A stretch of DNA of 64,000 nucleotides. It comes from Phymatolithon calcareum (taxonomy: Eukaryota; Rhodophyta; Florideophyceae; Hapalidiales). The DNA lies in assembly GCA_977006965.1 (NCBI GenBank), contig OZ345354.1:930001-994000 (forward strand), read 5' to 3'. The notes under the pieces were generated by a model. That model saw only the letters and a program-made list of their open reading frames with translations. It made no database searches and had not been told where the DNA came from. A program made the translations under genes and the position numbers. Positions 1-10,505 of the stretch are shown in pieces (position 1 is the first letter of the stretch; the number at the start of each line of letters is the position of its first letter).

Positions 1-773
1 GTGGGCAAATGGAAATGTGTGCATGCCTTTTGCTGTGTTGAATTGGTGCGATTTGTTTGACTGTTGCGACGTTGATCTTGTTGTCGCTCAATGTGTTGGC
101 TTTGACAGCGTTTTGTTTGACTTTTCTTTTGACTGGATATCTTAGTTAACTCTGATAATGAAATAAACTGATCAGAATATTGACCACTGTATTGTGGAGG
201 AAAGAAAACGTCTTGGAAGAGACAACAAAGCTGGGAGAGAGAACAGAAGGGGATGAAAGAAGGTAACGAGATGATCAGCTACAGTGAGCATCCTAAATAT
301 TTTCCAACCTGGGTCATCTCTTTGATCTTCTGTAGTTGTAAGGATGTGTGTGGAGTTGTTCTAGGACAACTTCAAATACCCGCAATAAAGAAAAATTTGA
401 AGATATGGCCTCTTTTTCCATGTCCCTTTCTCCCTACAACGCACAAGTTCATGGTTTCCGAGACTGACAGCATGAATGCGTTCAGGGATCTACGAAAACC
501 CACAGGACTCGCCTAGTTGGTTTCGATCGGCCGCCGAACGATCTCCCTAAAGAGGTAAGTTAATGCTTCTGTACGTTGGCTCATAGATCAAACGATCCTG
601 TCCGAGCAGCAATGCCAGTGGGAGGACCGCAGCGACGTCTAAAGTCGGCGTACACGCACAGAGTGTAATAAAAGTACTACTCAGAGGCAACTCGTTTGTA
701 ATACACCTAGATAAAATTGAACCGCTGTCGGTAGTTAACTCTAAACAACCATGCTGATGACGCAGATGATTGA
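1..773. other. No recognisable gene (window edge)
   Basis: I see no conserved coding pattern here. The short open frame at 253-516 has no recognisable motif. The right part could be intron of the HEAT-like gene that follows, because that reading frame is open only after a TGA at 771-773. Confidence 0.4.
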
Positions 774-1175
774 GGCCGTCCGGTCGGCCAAGGCGGCCCC
801 TGCACGCAGGCCGGGTGGGCGAGAGATGCCCTTCTGCATTGTGCGCAGAGAGATGAGGCGGACATTGTGCGATCCGTAGCGGTAAGAGCGCTTGCAGCGG
901 CTCCTGCATGCATTGGCGGACATTCAATGCTCATCGTAGCTGTGCGCGACATACTCAATGCCGCGGAGTCACCGCCGCTTCAGGCAAGGTGTACATGGGC
1001 GCTCGCGGCGCTCGTGGACGCATTCGTTGAAGATGACTTTGGATGCAGTGAAGAGGACATCATGGGGTGTGTGCAAGACTGTCTATTTGACGCGACGACG
1101 GCGTTGAAAAGTCGGATCATGTTGCATTGTTTCGCCTCACTGGGCATTTACTCTTTGCATGTTTCGTTCGGATAG
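774..1175 (+). CDS. HEAT/ARM-repeat-like protein, probable last exon
   Basis: Open frame from just after a TGA (771-773) to a TAG ending at 1175. The translation has the amphipathic two-helix pattern of HEAT/armadillo repeats: ARDALLHCAQRDEADIVRSV followed by AVRALAAAPA, then a second unit reading AVRDILNAAESPPLQARCTW and ALAALVDAFVEDDFG. There is no convincing ATG at the 5' side, and a possible splice acceptor (CACGCAG) ends at 809, so this is best read as the 3' exon of a longer gene, or as a 5'-truncated relic. It is followed by GCP2 on the opposite strand, tail to tail. HEAT repeats are protein-binding scaffolds; the specific partner cannot be named. Confidence 0.35.
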   Translation, partial: GRPVGQGGPCTQAGWARDALLHCAQRDEADIVRSVAVRALAAAPACIGGHSMLIVAVRDILNAAESPPLQARCTWALAALVDAFVEDDFGCSEEDIMGCVQDCLFDATTALKSRIMLHCFASLGIYSLHVSFG

Positions 1176-1277
1176 CAATGTTTTTCGATTAGCTGATTCG
1201 AAGAGCGACATTTTACAAAGCTCCAAGATGGTACAGTATTGCGTAGACGCCATGTACAGATAAATTATCTTTTATAA

Positions 1278-3503
1278 TCAAGGTGTGACCCCGTAGGCAG
1301 CTGACTCAAGAACGGCTGAACGTTCATAGAAGCCACCAATATCAAGACATTCACAAAGATTCGCCAAATGTGAACTCGCCCTTTTCTTCGACATAGCAGA
1401 CAGCCCGTCCATCAATGATCTCAAGTTTGTATCGAATTTAGTCTCAAATTTTGCCACAGTAACCTGATAGTTATGCCTCTGCATATTCCGACTCGTCTCC
1501 TCCGGCGGCACGCCCGGCACAAGCGTTCTACAAAATCGGTCTGTGTAACCCGCGAAAAGTAGGCACACCTGTGTGATTCCATAAAAAACCTTGAGGTGTT
1601 TGTCATTGGACACGAGACACTCGCGCAAACTCGCGTCCAAAAAGGCGGCATGTGCCTGAATAATCTCGTCTAAAGTGTCCGCTTTTCGAATCCCCGTTGT
1701 CAATTTTCGCCAGTTCGGTTCCAGTACATCGGCAAGCGTGTAGTACAGCATGTTTCGCACAAACTGAAGCATACGATTGCGTAACGCGAATGAACGGACA
1801 AACTGGTCACGTAGTCCGCGAAAGTTGCCCTTGACTTGGGCATGATTGCGCCAACAGCCCTCCAATTCTCGCTCCACGCGCTTGCAGTGCAGTAAATATC
1901 GCGAGATCAATTGATACTTCAATACTTCAATGTCGGACACGATGAGATTCATCGGCCATCGCAGTCGATAGTTCAACGAGAAGGCGTCATAGCCTGTCAA
2001 TGTCGTCTTTTGTCGACCGCTAAGCGGATCAATTCCTCGTCCGGGTCTCGAGTAACTGTCCTTGTTAAAAGACGATGCGCCTGTGATTGCCATCATTTGA
2101 GTTGCCACATCATCGTTGTGTAACCGACAGGTAAGGTCGTCATGGTATGGATCGCCAGCGGATACGCTGGTACGCACGCTAAGTTCGAGCAATGATGCCA
2201 ATCGTGTTTTTGAAACCTTAGTTCGTTCTTTGATAAGCTCATCATGCGCCGCATCAAAAAAGTGTACAAGAAAATCTCCCTGCTCCAGAAGGAAATACCG
2301 TCGCAAACTGTGCAATCGGCCGACAATTTTAACTTCATCGCGTAAATATGCCATCAGTGCCTTCGAAGACGCCGCAAAATAATGATTCACCATTGCCCCT
2401 ATTCGTCTTGCTGCATCTGGACCCAAAAGTTCCTTCCCAGACAACCGCAAATGTGAAATGCCATCACTGTCAGGTTCGAGTAGCGGATGTATACTGCTGC
2501 CAGCATGATGGAGACGTTCTTCTGTCATCATTTTCGCGATGGATGCTGTTGTGTCCACGCCGCATTCACGCAGGACGTTAAGATACTTTCCAGCCCTGAG
2601 GATGTTTTCCACAAACGGGGCTAAAAATTCCGGCAGATTATCCGCATTAATAGTATATCTCAGCTGCCAAAAGCTGATACTCGATGGATCGCGTTCACTG
2701 GGTCCCTTCGCGTACTTTGGATCTTCCCGTACAAAAAATTCGTCATGCGGATCCTCAATTACCCCGTTACACACCCAGTTGTCCACCATGGACAACACAG
2801 GGGCCGCCACACGATCAATGACAAACACAAGCACGTCGCGTAATTCCTCTGCGCCCACAAAACTCGACGACAATTTGTACACAGCATCCAGTGCAGCTCC
2901 GCCGCGTAAATCCTTCGTACATTCCACAACCGACCTAAGCAACGTCATGGAGCGCAAACTCGGTTGCACGTGATACACCATGCGTTGCAGTGAGAGGTGT
3001 CCATTTCGCAACGCCTCTTCCAGGCGAAGAACAAATAATCTGTACTCGCACAAAAGCTCCGCAAGCGCCACCCCTACAGCCTGCTTAACGTATCCGCCCG
3101 CACTGTGGGCGACACGTGATTTCTCGACGTATTCGCGCACAACGTTATAGTGGTTTGCAAGTTGCAAAACGCGTGCCGCCAGAGGTGCAATCTGTGCGTC
3201 TGCATTCGCCGTTTGTGCGGTGTCTGGGCGGTACACTACGCAACCTTTGGGATCGATAACATGGTCAAGAAATGTGCAACGAATTCCGAGCAGTGCGAAT
3301 AGTATATCTTCGGATATTTGCTGTTCCTGTGTCTTCGACGGTAGAGCTCCCAGATCCGGTCCGTTTCGCGTTGTAGTTGCGCCCGGTTTAACTGCCGTTT
3401 CGCGTAATACGGCACCGGTCAGGAATGGTCGGGTACTCTCCCAGGCTGGCGGTTGGATTCGGCGAGTGCTGAACGATGAAGATGCATTTGAGCGACTTGC
3501 CAT
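1278..3503 (-). CDS. GCP2: Gamma-tubulin complex component 2 (GCP2/Spc97 family)
   Basis: A 741-residue intronless ORF with the Spc97/Spc98 layout. The N-terminal GRIP1 half includes the GCP2-type string DEFFVRED, then SFWQLRYTINADNLPEFLAP and GKYLNVLRECG. The C-terminal GRIP2 half, which binds gamma-tubulin, has WPMNLIVSDIEVLKYQLISR, LLHCKRVERELE, LRNRMLQFVRNMLYY, LEPNWRKL and AFLDASLRECLVSNDKHLKV. With GCP3 this protein forms the gamma-tubulin small complex that nucleates microtubules at spindle poles or polar rings. It is shorter than the human protein (about 900 residues), mainly at the N-terminus. The ATG at 3503 is the first in frame and precedes a low-complexity Ser/Arg leader; a slightly later start is possible. 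Assignment to GCP2 rather than GCP3 rests on the strings quoted. Confidence 0.92.
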   Translation of the reverse strand: MASRSNASSSFSTRRIQPPAWESTRPFLTGAVLRETAVKPGATTTRNGPDLGALPSKTQEQQISEDILFALLGIRCTFLDHVIDPKGCVVYRPDTAQTANADAQIAPLAARVLQLANHYNVVREYVEKSRVAHSAGGYVKQAVGVALAELLCEYRLFVLRLEEALRNGHLSLQRMVYHVQPSLRSMTLLRSVVECTKDLRGGAALDAVYKLSSSFVGAEELRDVLVFVIDRVAAPVLSMVDNWVCNGVIEDPHDEFFVREDPKYAKGPSERDPSSISFWQLRYTINADNLPEFLAPFVENILRAGKYLNVLRECGVDTTASIAKMMTEERLHHAGSSIHPLLEPDSDGISHLRLSGKELLGPDAARRIGAMVNHYFAASSKALMAYLRDEVKIVGRLHSLRRYFLLEQGDFLVHFFDAAHDELIKERTKVSKTRLASLLELSVRTSVSAGDPYHDDLTCRLHNDDVATQMMAITGASSFNKDSYSRPGRGIDPLSGRQKTTLTGYDAFSLNYRLRWPMNLIVSDIEVLKYQLISRYLLHCKRVERELEGCWRNHAQVKGNFRGLRDQFVRSFALRNRMLQFVRNMLYYTLADVLEPNWRKLTTGIRKADTLDEIIQAHAAFLDASLRECLVSNDKHLKVFYGITQVCLLFAGYTDRFCRTLVPGVPPEETSRNMQRHNYQVTVAKFETKFDTNLRSLMDGLSAMSKKRASSHLANLCECLDIGGFYERSAVLESAAYGVTP

Positions 3504-4252
3504 TGCTGTGGTCGCGACATCAATTGCCTAAGGAAGCTGAAGATGATGCCGAATTTTGGATTCGATGGGGCGACGTGATAGAGTGACTTCGGGTACGAGG
3601 CGGAGAACAAACGGAGGATTGCTCGTCTTGTTTGGCTCTACTTCAAAATCGATTAATAGTAAATATTTATGAAAGAAATTTGAATGAATCAGTTATATTG
3701 AGCTTTTCCCGCTCCTTTTATGATATCATTTTTGACCTCTGACAACCCTCGCGCACTCCCCGGAGTGGAAAAGTCACCAAGCGGCAGGCTTACTGATCAT
3801 TGCAGTGCAAGCTCCTGCAAATACATATCAACAACGATCAACAAGCGTTACAATGAGTGAATTGATTAAATCACAAAGTAGCGATCGATTACACTTCTCC
3901 CGGGAGTCCAAATTTACAATACTGTAGTGGTACGACTGTGGTACAAACGACGGCGACTGCCTTTTCCGTTCCGACGCGGTGGAAGCGATGAAACACGTTC
4001 CAACCCTCGGCTGAACGATCATCGTAGTCAAGGTAGAAAAAACCGAGACAAGAAAATGTCGCGGTGAGCGCATAAATATTTTAAAGAGATTAATAGTAAA
4101 AGAATGAGCTCGCCCATGAGCTGCCGTCAACCCAACAGATGGCTGAGCATGCCCACGTGCCGCGGTGCATGCACATCATGACGTGATCCTAATTCCCCAA
4201 AGCAACCCACTCACCTTGCCCGCGCCGTTAGTCGATGCAAAAACCCCAACCA
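3504..4252. other. Intergenic region upstream of GCP2
   Basis: AT-richer stretch between the GCP2 start and the stop of the next minus-strand gene. It must contain the GCP2 promoter and the 3' end of the coiled-coil gene. No coding pattern or repeat was recognised. Confidence 0.5.
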
Positions 4253-5731
4253 TCACATGATCGCACAGCTCGCGGCAGGTCTGGCCACTGCCGGAGGCGA
4301 TTCATCCGACACTTCCTCTTCATTTTCGCTCTGTGGCCAATTGTGCTGCACGTGCGTTTCCGGCAAACTTTCAACGCGCTCTGTGGTCGGATGTGTTGGC
4401 ATTTCGGCATTTTGTTTAAACAGCCGCAGGGAAGTCAAAATGAGTAAAATACCTCTCCAAAGCCGCGAGTATCCTCGGCCCTCCGGCCTATCTCCAACAG
4501 CAGTGCGCACCCTCTCCGTACTCCCTCCGCCGACACACACACCGTCTACTGTCATTCCAAGTGGCGTCGGTGGTCCAAGTACCGTTCGCTGCCGCCGCCG
4601 AGAAACATCGCCCGCAGCCGCCGCCGCAACCAGCTGCGGCACAGCGCCCAAATTCGCCTGCGCCGTCACCGCAGCGGCGCGCATAGCCACGACAGCAGCA
4701 GTAGCCTTCGCTGCCTCCTTCCGACATTCCTCCTTGACACGTTGCTGTTCTCTGACAACCTCATCCAATTCCCTTGCAACGACCTCTGAAAGCTTCCTCT
4801 GCATCTGCCAAAACTGCTCCCTTTCCGCGCGTAATGCAATCTCCTGTTCCTCCGCGCGCCGCTCAATATCCCTCTCGCGCACATCGAGTGCGCGCTGCCT
4901 TGCATCAGCGTCCGCCACAAGCATCTTGGCCGCGTCTTCGCGGATCCTCAATGCATTCTCTTGCGCCGCCGCGCGCTCCTGTGCAGCACTCTCACGTTCC
5001 ACGAGTGCTTTTTCACGCGCAATGAGACTTTTGCCGCGCGCATGAAGCGCACTCTCGTTCACCGCCGAATAGTGCGTTGAGGTTTGCGCAGCGGAGACGG
5101 ATGGCGCTGCAACGGAGGATGGCGATGGCAATGACGAAGAGGAGGGGGATTGTCGCTCGCGGAGGGCAAGCACGGCAGCACGCGCATCCAACTCTAGGGA
5201 TCGATTGTCGAGCTCGAATGCACGGATGAATAGCGCTCTCGACGCTCGCTCCAGGAGAAGGGATTGGCGCGCCTGCTCCGCGGCCGAGGCGTGAAGCTCT
5301 TCCCGTAAGGAGGCTCGTGCGGCGGAGAGTGAGGCGCGCAGCGCGGTGGCGGCGTCTAGTGCGGCGCCGGGGGCAATGGAAGGAGTATTGTGCACGTCAG
5401 ATTTAGCTTCCTTGGTGTTAGAAATGTCGGTTTTCGTTTGCGGTTGCGGTGTGGTTTGCGGTACGGTTTGCGGTTCGGTTTGCGGTTCAGTTTTCGGTTC
5501 AGTTTGGTGTTCGGTTTTCACTTCAGTTTGTGATTCATTTTTCGGAGGAGGGGTATCTTGACTTCGATGAGATTTAGATATCCTGTTATGCTGTGGATGT
5601 GTAGCATGGTGGGCTTTTGAATGGGCAGGTGAGCTCGGGCGGTCAGTCTGTGAAAGCGGCGGCGCAGAGGGTTGTCGGTGAAGCGGAAGTTCAGGTTGCG
5701 AGTTGACTTGCGACGACACGGCGGGTCGCAT
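4253..5731 (-). CDS. Coiled-coil protein with C-terminal CAIM prenylation box
   Basis: A 492-residue ORF. Residues 1-110 are Pro/Ser/Gln/Thr-rich, with a run of four-residue TEPQ-like repeats (about 68-100). Residues 122-193 and 224-360 are Ala/Glu/Arg-rich, proline-free and heptad-like, as expected of two coiled-coil helices separated by a Ser/Pro linker. Residues 424-438 (LWRGILLILTSLRLF) form a short hydrophobic helix, followed by an acidic tail. The last four residues are CAIM, a canonical CaaX box of the farnesyltransferase type (Met at the end), identical to the ending of vertebrate lamin B. Together these suggest a rod-shaped protein tethered to a membrane, possibly nuclear envelope or endomembrane. 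No family homology is claimed. GC-rich composition and the long clean frame support a real gene. Confidence 0.75.
   Translation of the reverse strand: MRPAVSSQVNSQPELPLHRQPSAPPLSQTDRPSSPAHSKAHHATHPQHNRISKSHRSQDTPPPKNESQTEVKTEHQTEPKTEPQTEPQTVPQTTPQPQTKTDISNTKEAKSDVHNTPSIAPGAALDAATALRASLSAARASLREELHASAAEQARQSLLLERASRALFIRAFELDNRSLELDARAAVLALRERQSPSSSSLPSPSSVAAPSVSAAQTSTHYSAVNESALHARGKSLIAREKALVERESAAQERAAAQENALRIREDAAKMLVADADARQRALDVRERDIERRAEEQEIALRAEREQFWQMQRKLSEVVARELDEVVREQQRVKEECRKEAAKATAAVVAMRAAAVTAQANLGAVPQLVAAAAAGDVSRRRQRTVLGPPTPLGMTVDGVCVGGGSTERVRTAVGDRPEGRGYSRLWRGILLILTSLRLFKQNAEMPTHPTTERVESLPETHVQHNWPQSENEEEVSDESPPAVARPAASCAIM
5429..5530. repeat. 12-bp coding minisatellite
   Basis: Imperfect tandem repeats of a 12-bp unit (plus strand GGTTCGGTTTGC-like) inside the coiled-coil gene. 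They encode TEPQ-like tetrapeptides. The unit length keeps the frame, so copy number could vary between individuals without breaking the gene. Confidence 0.7.
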
Positions 5732-6229
5732 GCCGAAGATAATGGCGCGCCGCCGCGTTGGTGTGGTAAGCGCGGCGGCGCGCGGAGTACCGCGGCGGAT
5801 ATTATCTGTGAGGTTCTGCTGAAGCTGGTCAACCCTTCGGGCACTGGAGAGCGTACTTTTCGTCGACAGGAAACCTCAAATACGATGAGCACTGAGACAC
5901 GTGCGGCACGACAGTTGGTGACTTGCGCGGAAGCCACAGAAGGTAAGAATTGCAGTTAATTATGTCATGTTTGATGATGTTTGGTTTCAGATCCCCACCT
6001 GTCCCGCCATCAGCATGATACTGTACTGTGGCATCATGCGCAGGAATCGTGATGATGCCGAGTCATACGATTTCTAGTTTATGTATAAAAATTTGATAGC
6101 GCTAGCAAATTGTTTCCAAGATTTTGATCACCGGCCGAGTGTCGCCGTGCCAGTCGGGTATAAATTACAGTAAGTTGCTTTCCCAGGCTCCATATTTCTA
6201 TCATACTTATGCAGTCCCATTTCAGACTC
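5732..6229. other. Intergenic region upstream of the coiled-coil gene
   Basis: Contains the presumed promoter of the minus-strand coiled-coil gene. No gene was recognised. The right end runs into a decayed LINE copy. Confidence 0.4.
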
Positions 6230-6985
6230 CTGGATTCAGTCGATAGCATCAGTGTCGTAGTGTTCCGGGGCGGCAACCCGATTGTCGCGTTGGTGTTGAC
6301 TGCAAAGCCGTGAAACACGTAATGACGCGAAGGTTTTCGCTGCTGTTCGAGCATGTGAGGCGTTTTTGAAAATCGTAATTGCTCATCGCAGCGCTTTTTC
6401 GTACTTTACGTACACCCGGGACTGCCTTCATGAGTTGAATGAACGAGCACATATCTCCAGGGAAATGATGCCACCGGTGGGATCTGATAGACCTATTGAT
6501 GTCGCAAGAAATGAAAATAGAAACTGAATGGATCACGAGTAACTGCGGCCTTACCCTGAACGATGTGACCGACGAGCTTGCGAGAAGGCAACTGCTTGCA
6601 TTCGTCGGGAAGACGTTCAAGCGCAAAGGCGAGTGCGAGGAGGACTGGAACGAAGTGTGGCTCCTCATGAGTCATGACTGATCTGAGATCGGTCGCGGAA
6701 GCGCAAGTCTACTTTGCCACACCGGCACCGGTGTGCCGTGGGCGCGCAGAGCGCATGAAAGGAGGTCGGGGCCCGGCTAGGGCACGCTGTCGCGTGTCGT
6801 GCGACACCTAAGGGATTATGGTTGCACGTCAGCGGTATGCCCACCTGAACCGAGGCGCACTATTACCTCTCCTCCTCATCACGCCTTGCCACGGCCAACA
6901 AACGGCTCCCCTAACAATGCAAGAAGCACGGCACATAATGAAGCCAGCAACCAAGACAAGGCGAGCTAAACATTTCGGAACTACT
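6230..6985 (+). pseudogene. Decayed LINE-1 copy, RNase H region
   Basis: Frame-shifted remains of the same LINE as the one at 11084-13356, on the plus strand. Matching pieces occur in order: VVFRGGNPIV against the VLVLRGEEAI strand; an FTYTRDCLHELNERAHISREM stretch against the FTNSKSCIDALNGQPRMFGEM region; LMSQEMKIETEWITSNCG and DELARR against MAQEIRIEGIWIPSHCG and DELARR; then APLTMQEARHIMKPA against VPLTMEAARSIIKPP. Several frameshifts and stops are present. RT is not recognisable. The exact ends are not defined. Confidence 0.6.
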
Positions 6986-7861
6986 TGCGGGTGCGATTCT
7001 TGTTCAAGTTGTGTCCTTTTGGTGCAAAGCGTAATGTAGACCATTAGCTAGTTACTGAACTACTTCACAACTCGAACAGGCCACAAGTTCTGCGGACAGG
7101 ACAACTTGCATTTCTGAGCAGTGAGACGTTGCTCGGTTGAGCAATTTCCACTCTGCATGTTTATGCAAAAAGGAAGAGTGTTACAGTAACAAGAAGGCTC
7201 CTTAGCCAACAATGGTATTTCATTGCAACTGTACAACAAACTCCATGATGACATACGTTCCTGAACGAAGTTTGCAGTCCTCCTCCAAAGAAAGTTGGCG
7301 ACAGGTCTCCATTCACGACGGTAGCGACTACTTGTCGCCACCACTCCGTTGCCACTTGCATTTGCAGATTGCGCCTGCGAATAAGACGCACATAAATTTA
7401 CGTTTCTCCCTTTTCGGCGCTTGCAACTTCGCTCCGACTCTGCGGCACTTGTCATGCAAGGAAAATCAAATGCTGCACGGTCTAGGACAGCACGCATGAA
7501 TTTTCATACCGCTCTTGCAGGTTCTTGCTCAAGTCGCTGAGGAAGCGAGACCAGGGGAGACGAGTACGGACGATTCCGCCAACTCTGATACAATGAATAC
7601 AGTAAACGCTCTACCAACTTTACGATAGTTAAGAGTTCATGTGCCTTCGGCACCAATTAAATTAGTTCTTGTGCACTACTGTACACCCCAATATGCAGCC
7701 CCCGACCTGTAGTTGTGTGACTGCCGCCGTCCTGGCTCCTACTTCTACGTAGAACCCAGGAATGAGGATTCACACCAGTAACCTACACCACCAGTCCACC
7801 GACGACGATTTAGAAAAGCCATGTGCTCCACAGCCTATTTAAGGGGCACACGGCCGGAGCT
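6986..7861. other. No recognisable gene
   Basis: Short overlapping open frames on both strands without known motifs. The right end holds the 3' flank of the minus-strand kinase gene. Confidence 0.4.
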
Positions 7862-8500
7862 CTACGCAATGCACTCTCCAATTTCAGAAAACGGCGGCAG
7901 CCTCAACGCCATTTCCACGCGTTCGCAAACCTGGTCTATAGGTCCGTCACCGTCAACGCTAACGGCCAGTCCCTTCCTCTCAAAAAAGTCCCAAATCTTC
8001 GGCGTCTCCTGTCGATGGAATTGTATCCTCCGATCCACTACATCAGCCTTATCGTCGGCACGCCCACGTTTTAGCAATCGATTACGAACGACATCGTCTG
8101 AACACTCTAGGAAAATTGCTGGCGCCATTGGTGCACCAATGTTTTGCCACATATGCGCATTGTCGACATTGCGCGGGAAACCGTCGATGATCGTGCCGCG
8201 ACACTCCGGGCCGATCTTCTGCTCTGCAAGATGTGCGAGCACGGCATGGGCCGAAATGCTTGCGTCAACGACTTCGCCCCGCTCAAGGACGGCTCGCAAC
8301 GCAGCGTCGTTCTCGGCTATGTTGCGAAGCAATGCGCCGGCTGACAGGGTCATCCAGCCACGCCGGGCAAGACGTTCACAGACAGAGCCTTTTCCGCACC
8401 CAGGCCCGCCGAGCAAGAACACGAGCGCACCCTCGTGTGCATTGCAAACCTGTCCCGCAAGACGGCGGAGGACATGTGCTGACAATGCTGGAGGCGGCAT
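7862..8500 (-). CDS. UMP-CMP/adenylate kinase family nucleoside monophosphate kinase
   Basis: A 212-residue intronless ORF. The P-loop GGPGCGKGS lies at residues 31-39, followed by the NMP-binding entry LSAGALLR, the signature IDGFPRNVDNA, the Arg-rich RLLKRGRADDKADVVDRR segment with a short LID, and a C-terminal VSVDGDGPIDQVCERVE strand-helix. The short LID (no zinc-finger or long LID) is typical of UMP/CMP kinases and short adenylate kinases. It would transfer phosphate from ATP to UMP/CMP or AMP. Length matches the family (190-230). No targeting peptide is obvious, so cytosolic action is likely. It is divergently arranged with the CCT gene. Substrate preference cannot be settled by eye. 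Confidence 0.88.
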   Translation of the reverse strand: MPPPALSAHVLRRLAGQVCNAHEGALVFLLGGPGCGKGSVCERLARRGWMTLSAGALLRNIAENDAALRAVLERGEVVDASISAHAVLAHLAEQKIGPECRGTIIDGFPRNVDNAHMWQNIGAPMAPAIFLECSDDVVRNRLLKRGRADDKADVVDRRIQFHRQETPKIWDFFERKGLAVSVDGDGPIDQVCERVEMALRLPPFSEIGECIA

Positions 8501-9155
8501 TTAGACAATGAGTTCTTCAATGATGGCACACGAGGAAATGGGGCGCAAACTGTGGCAGGTTGCAGATGGTTATGGCCATCGTCATGATGACGTGGCTCGT
8601 GGGGGATGGTGGAAGCACTGCCCTTCAAGAAGGGACTTGAACTTCTTGAAAACGGGTACAAAAATATATTCTTTTGCTTATTTCCGCCTCGCTGCATGTG
8701 ATATGATATGACATGTGGAATAATATTCGACATATTGTGTCGAACACACAATATTTCAAAAAAACAACTGTTTTTAAGGGGTGGAGAATGGAGATTTTGA
8801 ACAGTTCTTTGGGGCCGCACCTCTTGCCCTTTCACAACGTGCTGCGATTGGTCATCGTGGCAGTCGTGTCTGCAGTTTCTTGTGGCCCAAAATCCTCGCC
8901 GAGCGAAAAAATCAGCCCAAATATCTTGGGCCCGCCGCCAAAGCGAGCGAGTGTGACCACACGCACAGATTTTTGCCGCAAGGTGCACTTCAACGCCGCT
9001 TCGACCACGCGCAACTGCGGGAAGCATCAATCTCCTCAAACGTCGTTGTTGCGGGACGAGAACAACGAAGCCCGTCCCAACATTCCTTCCGGAACGGCCA
9101 GGCGTCGACTTATTGCTTGCGTGTACCGTTCTGCTAACATCTGCCTCTACCGGAC
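8501..9155. promoter_or_regulatory. Divergent intergenic region, kinase and CCT gene
   Basis: 655 bp between the start codons of two divergent genes, so it must contain both promoters. It includes an AT-rich centre (about 8640-8780). I could not pick out a TATA box or a defined element. Confidence 0.45.
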
Positions 9156-10505
9156 ATGGAGTTTCTTCGAACTCCAGATCCGTCCGCGACATGGGCGGTT
9201 ACTCCGCGAACGGGGAACGTGGAGTCCCATGGATCTACCGTTACACCTGTAGCATCCGCGTCCGCACCGAATAATGGTAACCTTGACCGAAACACTATCA
9301 AGAGTTCGTTCCAAACGCTGTTCACGCCCAACGTTGCCGGCACCCCACAGTTCTTCGGGAGACCTGGAGGGCCGTCCGGATTGACTCCATTCATCAATGG
9401 TGGTGTCACCCCTAATTTCGTCACCCCCGGCATTGGCATGCTCCCGCAGTCAACGCTGCTCAAGGGCGATCTCTCCGTTCCACAGAATCGCTCTGTAACC
9501 TCTCCAGAAATGATGAGCAGTCCCTACTTGCAAGCCGCAGCTAAAGAGGCTGTTCGGAGAGAGTTTATGAATATGCCGACTTACATCACTGGACAAGTTA
9601 ACGTGTCCGCTGCAACTGGTGAACAAACTGTTCCTGGAGGTGCATATACCAACGAGTCATCCGCACAGCAACAACTCGTGTATACCAAGGACGGCGGACT
9701 CGTCAACAATACCACAACTCCAGCTTCGCCGATGCAAACTCGCAGCAAGCCGACTGTCACGCAATCTGTAACCTCACCAAACAGCGAGGCGAGAGTTCCT
9801 GAAGCTCGGCAATCCGACACAACTGCACCATCCACATCTCAAGACGCTGGACCGGATTCTATGAAGAATCAAGAAGCCGCCTCCATATCGCCGGGTAATC
9901 AGCGAGTGCCGCAACCTGCCCCGCAGTCGGGTGGTCCTTCCAACATGCCGCAGAACGCAGCACTCCTCCAGCAGCAACGACCCGGACAGCAACAGTTTCC
10001 GAACGGGCAGCCTCCAAGACCGTTCTACCAAATGCATCCGCAGCAGGGCATGTATCTCATGCCGCAGAATGGAACAATGATGATGCATCCTCCTCCAGGG
10101 AACCCGATTTACATTCATCCAGGCACGGGTATGATGATGTTTGCGCCACCGGGAGGACCTGGTCAAATGATGGGTCACCCGGGCATGATGATGCCCATAC
10201 ATGCGGCCCAAATGCCAGTACACAGAGCGCCGATGAAACCCGAAACTGCCGCCGAGCGCAAGGAGCGAATTGAAAGGGAGAAGCAAGATCTCATTCGAGA
10301 GTTCAAGAAGAAAACAAGAGAGGCTGCACTTGTGCGTTTCAGACAGAAACGTCGTGAGCGACGATTCGGAAAACTTATTCGATACGACTGTCGGAAGAAG
10401 CTTGCCGATGCCCGCCCACGTGTGAAAGGCCGTTTCGTGCGTATTAAGGCTGACTCGAGCGGTGATAATGAGGACAACGCACAGGTAGTGCCCAGCATGG
10501 AATAG
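9156..10505 (+). CDS. CCT-motif protein (putative transcription regulator)
   Basis: A 449-residue intronless ORF. Residues 388-430 match the CCT motif of CONSTANS/TOC1-type proteins: REAALVRFRQKRRERRFGKL, then IRYDCRKKLADARPRVKGRF. The Arg/Lys-rich helix, the IRY, the CRKKLAD core and the final PRVKGRF are all present. A charged helix (about 360-387) precedes it. The middle is low-complexity Gln/Pro/Met-rich, resembling activation domains. No B-box zinc finger or receiver domain is seen. In plants CCT proteins bind NF-YB/YC and CCACA-type DNA in light, clock and metabolic control; here a nuclear regulator role is inferred. A 3'-half copy lies at 17281-18298. Confidence 0.85.
   Translation: MEFLRTPDPSATWAVTPRTGNVESHGSTVTPVASASAPNNGNLDRNTIKSSFQTLFTPNVAGTPQFFGRPGGPSGLTPFINGGVTPNFVTPGIGMLPQSTLLKGDLSVPQNRSVTSPEMMSSPYLQAAAKEAVRREFMNMPTYITGQVNVSAATGEQTVPGGAYTNESSAQQQLVYTKDGGLVNNTTTPASPMQTRSKPTVTQSVTSPNSEARVPEARQSDTTAPSTSQDAGPDSMKNQEAASISPGNQRVPQPAPQSGGPSNMPQNAALLQQQRPGQQQFPNGQPPRPFYQMHPQQGMYLMPQNGTMMMHPPPGNPIYIHPGTGMMMFAPPGGPGQMMGHPGMMMPIHAAQMPVHRAPMKPETAAERKERIEREKQDLIREFKKKTREAALVRFRQKRRERRFGKLIRYDCRKKLADARPRVKGRFVRIKADSSGDNEDNAQVVPSME

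Noticed and set aside
4257-5045. 262-codon plus-strand ORF in the coiled-coil gene
   Set aside because: Shadow of the GC-rich minus-strand coiled-coil gene (Ala/Ser/Arg antisense frame).
7681-7790. tRNA-like or second SINE head on the minus strand
   Set aside because: Only a loose B-box-like GGGTTCTACG and no A box; no tail or target duplication.
8350-9192. 280-codon minus-strand ORF between the kinase and the CCT gene
   Set aside because: It overlaps the kinase start in another frame and crosses the AT-rich intergenic region; no motif. Treated as a chance frame.
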